From NCBI RefSeq assembly GCF_037975245.1, contig NC_092562.1, positions 18,878,054-18,942,053 of the forward strand: 64,000 nt of DNA, written 5' to 3'. Every line of letters starts with the position of its first letter. The stretch's first letter is position 1. Under the pieces are notes generated by a model. The model searched no databases, was not told the DNA's origin, and saw nothing but the letters and a program-made list of their open reading frames with translations. The translations under genes and the position numbers were made by a program. Below, one piece after another: positions 35,201-43,775 of this stretch. This DNA comes from Apostichopus japonicus. Taxonomy: Eukaryota; Echinodermata; Holothuroidea; Aspidochirotida; Stichopodidae.

Positions 35201-37311
35201 ACTTTTCATCAGTAAATGTCTGAAAAATTAGTCATTGTGTGAGGAATTGAAAAATAAAATAAACAAAAATAAAAAGACTGCTGGTTAAGTTTCAAGTAAG
35301 TAAGTAAGCCAGTCTGAAAATCCTCTACATTCTATATCCAGATAAAGCTTGCAATTGAACAATTTGAAAGAAAATAAGTTACGTTGTCAAAAGTGGACAA
35401 TTTTCAAACATTTTCGACAGAAACCTTACATTTCCATACTAGTAATGCAAGAAAACAGCTATACTCAACAGTACCAAAGGTCAGGAATTAACTTCTCAGC
35501 ACTACGTTGATTTTTACTGGGTTTTTTTCTTCTCCCGTTTCCTTTCGCAGGTGCCTTTTTCTGTGCCTTTGCGGCTCAGTACGATCGTTTCAGCCTCTGG
35601 GCCATCCTCGTTCCTGTTTTGTCTGGTCTAGCGGTTATGTCAGTCTCGTGGGTAAGATATTATCATACTGCTGTATTGGGGAAAAAACATTTAGCTTTTG
35701 ACAATATTCCAGCCTTTCTCACTCACTCAAAATATTCATTTAATTTTTTGAATTTTTTTTCTCTGTTTCATGATTTTCTAAGGAAAACAGATGTAAACTA
35801 TGTATTTTTTTCTTCTTAATATGGTAATTTATATTTTTCAAGCTGATGGTCATTTCCAGTCAGTGGATTACAGAAGTTGATAGGCATTTAATAAGTTTGT
35901 ACCGAAGCCATTCACCAAAGCTAAGCTGTAGTTACTTTTCGTGGAATCATCGACTTTTGCGTTTTGAGAAGGCGATCATTCATCAGAGAATGAAAATGGT
36001 GTTTCTAACCTTAAAAGTGAAATGATGGGAAATTGCAAACAGATTTCTGAAGATTGTCATTACTTGGTTTTTTTTTCATCTTTATTAATTTTTGAAGTCA
36101 AACCCTTGGACAAAAAAATGTTGTTCTAAATTAACATAAGGTTGGAGTAGTAAAGGATAAAAAAGGAAAACCAAGGTTTGCCAGATGTGAAGTTACCACT
36201 CACAGTGTACCACAGCATGTGAAGGATAAAAGATTAACGAAACTATTAAGTGAAGTAGAAAGAAGCGTAGCTTTACGGTACCAAGATTCAGTGCAAATTT
36301 ACAGTTCGTGTTGTGTCACCGTGAATACATTTAACCACAAATATTATCAGAAGCTTGTGAACATCTCGAGTAGAGAAAAATGTTCGAGAGTGCTTAAATT
36401 GTTTTGTAAGTGTCTGTATTATTTGCCCCTGTAAAACATTGTAGCGGTTCTTCAGAACAAAATGATGGTTCTTTTTTTATTCCTTTTTTATACTCATGCT
36501 TTTTTCCCTCTGTTTTGTACTATGATCCCATTTATGTTGTAGATACTGCCTCAGTTGCAGTTTCATGATAGTTTGTGTAATTAAGGAGTATTTTGAAGGG
36601 AGAAAAGGAATTGGACTGGTTGTATTTCTGAGATATTAGGATGCTAGGATTGCAGCCACTTTTATCACATCTAGCAATTTTGGTGTTATAGTCCCTGTAA
36701 AACATTGTATCGGTTCTTCGGAACAAATTGGATTTTTTTTTAGTTTTTTTTAAAATACTCACGCTCTTTTCCTCTGTTTTGTACTATGATTCCATTCATT
36801 TTGTAGATACAGCCTCAGTTGCAGTTTGAGATATTTTGTGTAATTTAGGAGTATTTTGAAAGGAAAAAGGATTGGATTGATTGTGTTTCTGAGATGTTAG
36901 ACTTGTAGCTATATAAATCAAGGGATTAGAAATTCAACCATTTTTTCCTCATTTTCCAAAAAACAACAAAAAAACTGTCTATGGCATTGTCTTTCTTCGC
37001 AGGGACACAAGATGTACCAGCGTAAGCAACTTTACCCCTCCAAAAAACGTTGGATAATCTTCATAATTCCAGGGATAATTCTAGCTCTCATAGGCTTGAT
37101 ATTCACCTCAGCTCTGGAAACCGATGCCAACTATTTTATCATGCATAGCATCTGGCACATCTGCATGGGACTCAGTGCGCTGTTCCTCCTCCCGCCGAAA
37201 CCGACGCAACTGAAGAGGCAGGACTCGGAAAGGGAGCTGTTGGACGTTAATTTAATACGAGGTCCAAACTCAGAGGAACCGGAACCCTATTCTTTCATGA
37301 CTGGAGAGTGA
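20226..37311 (+). CDS. PGAP6: PGAP6/TMEM8-like GPI-processing membrane protein, complete, 12 exons
   Basis: The twelve exons join in frame to 751 codons, close to the length of vertebrate TMEM8A. Residues 1 to about 20 form a signal peptide. Residues 24-455 are an extracellular TMEM8-type region with landmarks such as LLYVSEY, PGDWFIIAY and GLGKDCRY. Residues 477-511 form an EGF-like module with six cysteines (477, 481, 487, 500, 502, 511). A multi-pass membrane domain fills about 518-715. It holds the CREST-superfamily residues: FSTLYHACD (S563, H567, D570) and HSIWH (H697, H701). Known family role: PGAP6 is a cell-surface GPI-specific phospholipase A2 that releases GPI proteins such as CRIPTO; TMEM8B is the near paralogue. 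Conservation of the S/H/D/H/H set suggests an active enzyme (inference). Whether it is TMEM8A, 8B or their common ancestor cannot be told here. Confidence 0.93.
20636..22019 (+). mobile_element. 5'-truncated CR1/L2-like LINE (reverse transcriptase), inactive
   Basis: Inserted in PGAP6 intron 1 in the gene's sense orientation. Reading across breaks shows reverse transcriptase blocks: QHGF..KRSCLTNILEF, VDVVFLDFQKAFDKVPH, SGVPQGSVLGPLLFVAYIND, KFADDTKLY, then thumb and C-terminal LRRLRGDLIQVFKI and NEWNGLP. FADD holds the catalytic aspartates. A TAA at 20934-20936 interrupts the frame, and a frameshift occurs near 21610-21620. The endonuclease domain is missing. The 3' end is a (CTAAA)n tail ending near 22019. 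The clade (CR1/L2/jockey group) is inferred from motif style. Confidence 0.88.
23030..23192 (+). CDS. PGAP6: PGAP6-like exon 2
   Basis: 163 nt, acceptor cgatatag, donor AT|gtaaga, phase 1 to 2. It encodes SLLYVSEYENYGSISLFRFH and two cysteines of the ectodomain. Confidence 0.9.
23840..24193 (+). mobile_element. 3' end of an L2/CR1-type LINE
   Basis: A fragment in PGAP6 intron 2 encodes the C-terminal reverse transcriptase signature (FRALKYGMPEYLHDLI, TRTRTFGDRSF, then LWNSLPVHLREIDSLEQFK after a frameshift near 24025). The 3' tail follows: AAGCGCATTGAGCAAC, GCGCTATATAAG and (ATT)n at 24176-24193. It is a dead 5'-truncated copy and distinct from the LINE at 20.6 kb, which has a different tail. 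Confidence 0.82.
24938..25151 (+). CDS. PGAP6: PGAP6-like exon 3 (GC donor)
   Basis: 214 nt, acceptor cactcttcag. It encodes PIVNPYNTSFPDSTELRH and PGDWFIIAYRLKEDMDKIDQ. A GT at 25118 would break the next exon's frame. The donor that keeps frame is AAG|gcaagt at 25152, a GC-AG intron with otherwise ideal consensus. The exon leaves in phase 0. Confidence 0.9.
25395..25640 (-). mobile_element. tRNA-derived SINE, same family as 18.5 kb
   Basis: Read on the minus strand from about 25640. Box A TGGCTCAGTGG is followed by a decayed box B (GGTTCGAGTAAC). The body shares the GCGAGTTCCTGCTTGCAGGA segment with the 18.5-kb copy and ends in an ATACAT-type tail. It lies antisense in PGAP6 intron 3. Confidence 0.82.
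25853..25989. repeat. Degenerate CATAGAAGTTTT tandem repeat, split by an element
   Basis: Repeats of CATAGAAGTTT with variable spacers run to 25989. The same motif resumes at 27187-27218, on the other side of the element at 25990-27164. So the element probably inserted into an older repeat array. Confidence 0.7.
26179..26194 (+). promoter_or_regulatory. Perfect DR4 nuclear-receptor-type site in a repeat
   Basis: AGGTCA-CCAA-AGGTCA is an exact direct repeat with a 4-base spacer, the form bound by TR and LXR type receptors with RXR in animals. An identical site lies at 26327-26342. Function is not shown by sequence. Confidence 0.4.
26327..26342 (+). promoter_or_regulatory. Second identical DR4 site in the same element
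   Basis: The half-sites and spacer are the same as at 26179-26194, within a longer shared AAGGTCACCAAAGGTCA string. This shows internal duplication inside the element. Confidence 0.4.
27278..27411 (+). CDS. PGAP6: PGAP6-like exon 4
   Basis: 134 nt, acceptor taatctgcag, donor AG|gtacct, phase 0 to 2. It encodes GLGKDCRYTIQPTLVYSQVL, a conserved TMEM8 stretch. Confidence 0.9.
28310..28386. repeat. (CTAC/CTAT) tetranucleotide microsatellite
   Basis: Runs of CTAC and CTAT alternate through about 77 bases in PGAP6 intron 4. Confidence 0.92.
28421..28530. repeat. 55-bp tandem duplication
   Basis: GTTATTTGTCAT..CCATACAC and the following sequence to GATCAGCTCT occur twice, starting at 28421 and 28476. 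Only a few bases differ, so the duplication is recent. Confidence 0.88.
29048..29331 (+). CDS. PGAP6: PGAP6-like exon 5
   Basis: 284 nt, acceptor ctacgtag, donor G|gtaagt, phase 2 to 1. It encodes ectodomain with paired cysteines (SQCSGQL, GQCPLNI, HSCDEG, KSCQITV) and GTWYYLKIE. Confidence 0.92.
30115..30428 (+). CDS. PGAP6: PGAP6-like exon 6
   Basis: 314 nt. The acceptor is ccataaag at 30114, not the nearer aacag, because only it keeps the frame (phase 1). The donor is CCG|gtgagt, phase 0. The exon encodes an acidic stretch (SNQEDDTLTIYEDLSDTD) and FIVEVNAST. N-glycan sites NET and NAS are present. Confidence 0.88.
31080..31267 (+). CDS. PGAP6: PGAP6-like exon 7
   Basis: 188 nt, acceptor ctttcccag, donor TC|gtgagc, phase 0 to 2. 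It encodes NPLVSFCLQKMGP and PFPVVGTLYLTLQMEC, the end of the ectodomain before the EGF module. Confidence 0.92.
32169..32314 (+). CDS. PGAP6: PGAP6-like exon 8 (EGF-like module)
   Basis: 146 nt, acceptor tttcttag, donor G|gtaagc, phase 2 to 1. It encodes CIGGCGKNGLCS and FFYCRCYY, five of the six EGF cysteines; the sixth (FACTD) is on the next exon. Confidence 0.93.
33037..33215 (+). CDS. PGAP6: PGAP6-like exon 9 (end of EGF, first membrane spans)
   Basis: 179 nt, acceptor gttgctag, donor ACG|gtgagt, phase 1 to 0. It encodes YTGFACTD, then VQVLLLTLSNVVFLVATIF as a membrane span, and ends VFST, the start of the CREST S...H motif. Confidence 0.94.
34495..34648 (+). CDS. PGAP6: PGAP6-like exon 10 (LYHACD motif)
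   Basis: 154 nt, acceptor catttcag, donor G|gtattt, phase 0 to 1. It begins LYHACD with the likely metal-binding/catalytic H and D, then LQFCDFYSSFMSVFLTLIAM. Confidence 0.94.
35551..35651 (+). CDS. PGAP6: PGAP6-like exon 11
   Basis: 101 nt, acceptor ctttcgcag, donor TGG|gtaaga, phase 1 to 0. It encodes two membrane segments around AAQYDRFSLWAI. Confidence 0.92.
36425..36910. repeat. Tandem duplication of about 265 bp in PGAP6 intron 11
   Basis: CCTGTAAAACATTGTA.CGGT, TCTGTTTTGTACTATGAT, CAGTTGCAGTTT and GGAGTATTTTGAA all occur twice in the same order, in blocks starting near 36427 and 36692. The copies differ by substitutions and small indels. Confidence 0.85.
37003..37311 (+). CDS. PGAP6: PGAP6-like exon 12 (last, HSIWH, stop)
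   Basis: Acceptor tcttcgcag; 103 codons including the TGA at 37309-37311. It encodes a membrane span (IIFIIPGIILALIGLIF), the NYFIMHSIWHICMG motif with two histidines, and a cytosolic tail rich in charged residues. Confidence 0.95.
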   Translation, partial: GHKMYQRKQLYPSKKRWIIFIIPGIILALIGLIFTSALETDANYFIMHSIWHICMGLSALFLLPPKPTQLKRQDSERELLDVNLIRGPNSEEPEPYSFMTGE

Positions 37312-40300
37312 CTGCCTCAAGTTGGAGGTCATCTCGTCAAAGAAGTTTGTCAGAGAAGTTTGAATTGAAGAGTGACGTAGCTGATCTCTGCTGCAGGTTT
37401 TTGTAATATCTTGTGATTGAAAACGTGCATCACCTGTGAGTCCGAGGCGATATCATCTGGAGCACAGCTGGAACATTCACGTCAATTCTGAAAGTCTGTC
37501 GGTCCGTAGACACGATAAACTCTTTCATGTGTTCTGTATGTTGCTCGAACTCTCCACAAACAAGACTTGCAGTGTCTGTTAGTAGGGAGCTGGACCCACA
37601 CCCAGGAATATAAACCTGTACTGGGGGATGGGGGGCAGGGTGGTCACACCCCCCTGTGCCTCAGCCTGGCTACGGGCCTGGAGTTGGGCCATTTGAAAAA
37701 ATGCCACCTTCTGTAGTTACCAGTAGGAAAATAGAAGATTTAGTCCAGTTTTCTGTGGAGCAGATGACATAAGCAAAGCGAAAACCTTCTCCCTCTTTCA
37801 AGAGTTGAAAAAAAAATGTATGATTTTCAGTGTAATATATTAATGTTTACATAAACCCAAACTACGAGCAGTACTGAATATTATGTGGAAGTATGGATAG
37901 TGTTAAGTTAATGATTAAGAATTAAAAATGGGAACTTGTGATAAATTTAGAAAAATCCAATATTTTTTGGTCTGACAATGTAATTAAAATACAAGGTTGG
38001 ATGAATAAATGTATTTTCCAATTTTTTTTTTTTTTTGTTTTTTTGTTTTTTTGTTTTTTTTTTTTGACTGACATACTGAGAGAAAAAATCTTTATCCATC
38101 TTCTTCTTCTTTTTTGTTGTTATTTTAATAACTGTGCAATAGCTTGATGAGTTGTACTATGAGAAACCTTATTTGAAGCCACAGTAGAAGTAGGAAGAGA
38201 GATCCAATGTTAACATCAATTAGCACTCTTCATTAAATACTATGATAGGATAGGAGTTACTCCCAGCAGGTGAAGGTGGGTTGTTGTTTTTGCTTTTTCT
38301 TTCATGGCGATGTTATTGCTGCCAAATATTTGAGAATTTTTCATCAAGGTCACTTTCTTTCAATCCATGCAGTAGCACTATGTGCTGAAATAAGTCATAA
38401 AATTGAGTTTATTGGAGTATCATCTAAAGTTAGGAATAGTTACAATTAAAAGACCAAATAGGGTCAAATATGAGGAATATAGTTGCACTTGTTAATGCGA
38501 TAACATAATAATGCTGTAATAAATAATAGTGAAAATGTAACGTAGGGAGCAGAAAATGTCAAAAATAAGGGAAGTCATCTTTTCACTCGTTCTCTACTGT
38601 AGAGTAAGATTTGCTTGGTGTGACTATACGATATACATATATATTTAGCTTACCCTTTTCAAGTATTTTTTCCTTGTCTTTTATCTCAGAGTTAGCTCCA
38701 AAACTGCTAGAATGTAAAGAGTATGTTTTATGATAGATTAAGCAATTGTTCTCTCAGCCTTCAAACATAATGCTACACATTGCCATGCACTAGCATTCTT
38801 AAGCTAACACTCGACAATTGCATTGTTAGGGTTTTCAGAATTTTCAGGGTCCCACCGGTTCAAAAGTGACAGCAGAGTTTCCTCTGCAATTACTGGATCC
38901 AAATTACACTCGACACTGAGCCACAAATGTTTAAAAAAAAGGCAAGGAAGTTCTGTTTGGCTATCTCACTTGACAGGCAGGTAAAATATTGCAAGCAATC
39001 TTAAAATGTTTGCATCTATTTGAGGTGCATTTGCAATGAAAATTTATCAACCTATTCCCTGACCAATCGAGATCTTTCTGACCTACTTTCCCAGCGATAA
39101 AAGAATAAGTTTCCATATCTCAAATTGTTTTGTAGCTTTTTTGTAACATCTGTTAATTCTGTCAGTTTCAAATGTGGTCAGATGGAAGACCAGAATATTT
39201 TTATGATTGAAAGTAGGACCAAATGTGTCCAGTGTCTTGTGTATATATATGGTTAGGATCTCTTGTTTAATAGAAGTTCTTGTTAAAGATGACCATTATT
39301 CTCCACGGGTATGCTGGAATAAGTGCAGGCAGTTCTTTTTTTGGTTTGTTTGTTATTGAACAATTCCTTATTGTATAGAATTAAGCATATCAGATCTTTC
39401 AGGAATGGCATTTGAAAACTTAAGGCAATGTTTGGGGCCCATGTCGATGGCCTTTCAACTGTTTGTTAATGTTTTGTAGCTTTTCTGCATGTTATTTTTG
39501 TTTTTGGAATGACTTAAAAGTAGCAACTTTTTTAATGTCGTTTCTTCAAAAAATATCGTTCAGGAATGTGAGTAGAATCATTAATTTATTACCAGTTTCA
39601 TAATAATCGAGTTTGGTCAAGTTTTGCATGGGCTTATGTTGTGTTTGTATTCACTAGTTAAATGTAATGTAGCTTTCTCAAATAGCTAACAGTTTTATAT
39701 TTAACATGCAAAGAGAATTACTTCGCAGTAGCATAAATTTAATCGAGAGATCTTGTAGTTAGTTAGATTTGTCAGTAGTAGTGGACAAGAATTATGATAT
39801 ATTTCATGTAAATAAATAATTTTTAAATGCCTTTGTGAGACAAGGTGGCCAATTTTCATCTGATACCTTGAATTCAATCGAGATTTTAAACCAAGTATTC
39901 TATATAATATGGGGATGAATATTCTCCCTGAAAGATATCAATATAATTTATAATTTTATTTTATTTTTGATACTTAATAGTATAACATGGCTCAATGATT
40001 AATGGCAATTTTCCAAGTTTCATTTTCTTATGTGGTGGGGGGTATGGGGGGAGAGATGGAAGATTGGGGGTCAAAGTAGAAAGTGAGTTATTTCAGTTTC
40101 ATTTGGCTTCAAGAATTATGCAAAGAAGCAAAAATACACTTATGTTGTTACAAACACTTACGACAATACAAATATATGTGGTATATATTCTCCACCGGCC
40201 CCAGTGCATTTTGCAACAAAAATGTAAAAAATGCAGACAAAATATTACTCCTGTTTACTCATTTCATGTTAACGTGTGTAACAGTTAGGTAGGCTCTTAA

Positions 40301-42849
40301 CTTAAACTCTATTATGGTTCCTGTGTGCAAGTTGCCCTTTGTTGCACAGCATTTAGCAATGTGATACCAGGACAAATCTAATTCCCTGTCAAATGATAAT
40401 TTATTTTGTTTGCTTATTTATTTATTTCATGGTTCAGCAAGTTAGAAGGGATATTCCAATGACGGGTAGAATTAAACTGATAAAAAAGAATCATTTTACG
40501 AAATATTCATTTTGATAGCTTGTTCTGCTTCTCAATGTATGTTTTTTGGTAAAAATTCAAACAATGTATTATCTCTAATTCTTTGATCTATGAGAGGAAG
40601 AAGCAGGAAGGGGGGTTATGTTGGTGAGTGGGGGGATGGGTAGGGGGAATGTGTGGGTGGTGTTTGCTAATTATTCATTACTTTTGTTTATTTCATCTTG
40701 GTGTGTACATTTTACCCAGTCAAAAGAAGGAAAAGTCAATCATTATAATAACAGAAATCATCGATAGTAAATATGACAACGACGGTAACAATCAATTTTA
40801 ATTCGCTCTTGTTATTTTATTGACTTGTTCTTCTGTTTATACATAACCTTGTCTTTGATTATTTTCCCTTCCATTAATCAAGGAAAAAAAACACAGAAGC
40901 AAACTAGAGAGCTTTCGACAACTTTTCAATAAATTAACCAAACTTTTCTTGTTTCTGTCGTAGGATTGATGACTGACGTCTTCATCAATGAGTGAGGTAG
41001 AACAGTTTCCTTTGCATCTAAATGGACACAATAAATAAATGTGATGAATAACAGGCCGACATTTCACACGGAATTGTTAGATTCTTAGTTGGTGCTCAAG
41101 TAGATAAAGCATGGTCCTTCAATTGGTCCACATCCCCTTCCCCCACCCCCCCCCCCACCTGACACACTCATTATTCCAATTATTTTCCAAGGTTGTATAA
41201 TCATTTCAAAACCAAAGGGGTTGTTTGGTGTAGCCCATAAGCGACATCACAGATAACTTCACTCATCCGAATAAAGTGAAATAAACTACAATATTAATAT
41301 ATCTCATCAACACAACAAGCTACGAAGTTGGATCAATGTGCTTTGTTTTTTCTCAAGTTCTCTATTTACATATTTTTGAAATCCAACACTTTGTTATTCC
41401 CCTCTTTAATAAGTCATTCACCTTTCCACATGACTTATTTGAGCAATACTTTCAGTTTCACGACACATTCTAATTTCTTCTTCTTTTTTCTTAATGCTAA
41501 AATGTCACATCATTTATATAACTTTCCTAAATATTGTTTTTATATACAAAATTCTACAAATAAGAATTATCTTGAAGTAAAATTAAAAACTGAAAACCAC
41601 ATTCACATGCTAACATCACTGTTAAAATAAATAAACCATAACATATTTATAGCCTCATCTTTTGACGATCTGATCATACATGAATGCAAACAGGCCACAC
41701 ACTATAATACTTTTTTTCTCTAGAAATGCTGCAAAGATTAATTACTAAACTAAACTTAGAAGACCAGTAGCGAAAAATTACAACATCTCAGATACAGGTG
41801 TCGATTTGTGTGGGACGCTCATGAAATTTGTATATATACTGGCCCCTTGCTATGCTAGTACAGAGGTACTGCTATATAGTGTCTGTCTGTTAGACAAGAC
41901 AGCAATTCTGTTAAAGCATTCAACTTCAGCCACTGGATCAGCCTTTAACGTTAAAGTCAAATCACATCATACCTTGTTCACGAATGCCATCGAGTCAATC
42001 TCATCCATGTTTGATGAGGAAGTTAATAATGAAACCAATCCGGTTTAAGTGATTGATGTGTGTTAATGATATTGCACATCTGTAGAGGGGTCTGGTATAA
42101 CATTATGCAATCCTCTACTTAACCCTCCCCCTCTTCTCCTCCTCCCAAAATCTAATACTCAGTTTCCTAATGTCTAACTTTAGCAGGGATGAGCCTGAGG
42201 TAAAAGATAAATCACGGATATTTGCAATAATTGCGGTATAGGCTCCAGTTTGCGTATGCTACAGTGTGTTAGGATAATAGCTTTTGTCCCCGAGGTAGAA
42301 AAGAAATCACGGATATTCCGCGAATTCGCGGAAAAAGCTCATGTCTGCTTTAGGCACCTGTGCTAGCAATTGAACCCTTTTAACTGGTCAACTGTTGTAT
42401 GATCATGGATTTTCCTTTTGCATTCACCCACTAGAAAGACTTCCAGAGTTAGTCAGACCTACCAATTTAGGGTAGGGTGGAGGAGGGGGAGGGTTAAAGG
42501 GAGGAAGATAGTAATGGTCAAAGAGAGGTCATTCTGGTTTGCCAGGTCATGGACAAGAGGTATCCCACCAAATTCACACAGTTACCTAAATATAGAAAAA
42601 TTTCAAAATTCTAAGGGTGAAAATGAAAGGAAACATCAGTTTACATAAATAATTTAATTAACTGCATACCACTGCAGGAAGATACTATGAAGACATATTA
42701 GACTTTAAATAAATTTAGATATACTATGAGGGATGTAGAATTCTAAAGTGATGAACAAACTGGTACAAATTATCATCCATCCGATGATATTAATGTATAA
42801 ATAACGACACGAGTAATAACCCCAGAGAATTTAAATACCGTGGTCGCAG
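37312..42849. other. 3' UTR of PGAP6-like gene and convergent intergenic space
   Basis: Possible poly(A) signals for the plus-strand gene are AATAAA at 38004-38009 and 39811-39816; which is used cannot be told. A T-rich run lies at about 38023-38065. No further exons were recognised. For the convergent FBXW9 gene, a minus-strand ATTAAA (complement of TTTAAT near 42652) is a candidate signal about 200 bases past its stop. Confidence 0.5.
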
Positions 42850-43002
42850 TCAAACGCTCCAATTCTTTGGCCTCCAGATTCCAATGGAGACATCTCCACC
42901 AGCGCTAGCCAGGACGTTATTCTGCATAGCTACGGCCGTCACGTCCGCCGCATGGTGGGCCAACGTCGTCAAGGTGTCTATGGGGTCTGTTGGTGCATGG
43001 AT
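42850..43002 (-). CDS. FBXW9: FBXW9 exon 9 (last)
   Basis: Acceptor ttctctag; 50 codons and TGA (42852-42850). It encodes HHAADVTAVAMQNNVLASAG and GIWRPKNWSV, a final WD blade. Confidence 0.92.
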   Translation of the reverse strand: MHAPTDPIDTLTTLAHHAADVTAVAMQNNVLASAGGDVSIGIWRPKNWSV

Positions 43003-43742
43003 CTAGAGAAGAGTAGGGAATAAAATAGGGGGTGGGTATAAAGTTCTTGATAAGAACAAAAGGCTAATATGTTGTGAAAACCCTTACTGCATTAGTGGAT
43101 GGGTGATGGCGTATGCTAGATTTGATGAAATATGATGATGACATTTCAAAACAAAAATTGACTTGAAATTCAGATTAATTTAAAAAAAAATACTTTAATG
43201 CATGAGGTCAGAGAAGAATTTATCAAATTTATTTTTTATTATCAATCTTTCCAGATGTTGTCAAGGTAGAATCTGATAGTTGTGGGATAGGGATCATGTA
43301 ACAGGTAGCTCAAGCCAGTGGTCAATGTTGTGACTGTGCTGTACTAGTGATTGCTGGCATTCTCTGGCAGGCTGGGTGGATATACACAAACCTGAGGTTA
43401 TTCTTTTTATATTTTGGTCAAGAAACTCTTTAAAGATCTCTCGGACTTAATGAATTGCATTGTTTCTTGTTTTCTTTTCCTTTGAAGTGAATTATTGTTG
43501 CCATCGTTTGTAGCTATTCATGAAATTGACAAACATTTTTCATATTTTCATCTGCTTCACACTCAAATCAGAGAAGGGGATACCAAACCATTCTTAAGAA
43601 AGGGAAAGTGTGAGGGGAGGGGGGAGGGGGAAAGGCAGCACCAACCACTCATAGGAAGGCTACACAGTTGTCTAGGAGTGCCAGTGGGAGCACTGTATAT
43701 TACCTAGGCCAATGTATCAAGTTTTTCAAAAAGTCAATTTTT

Positions 43743-43775
<33 letters not shown>

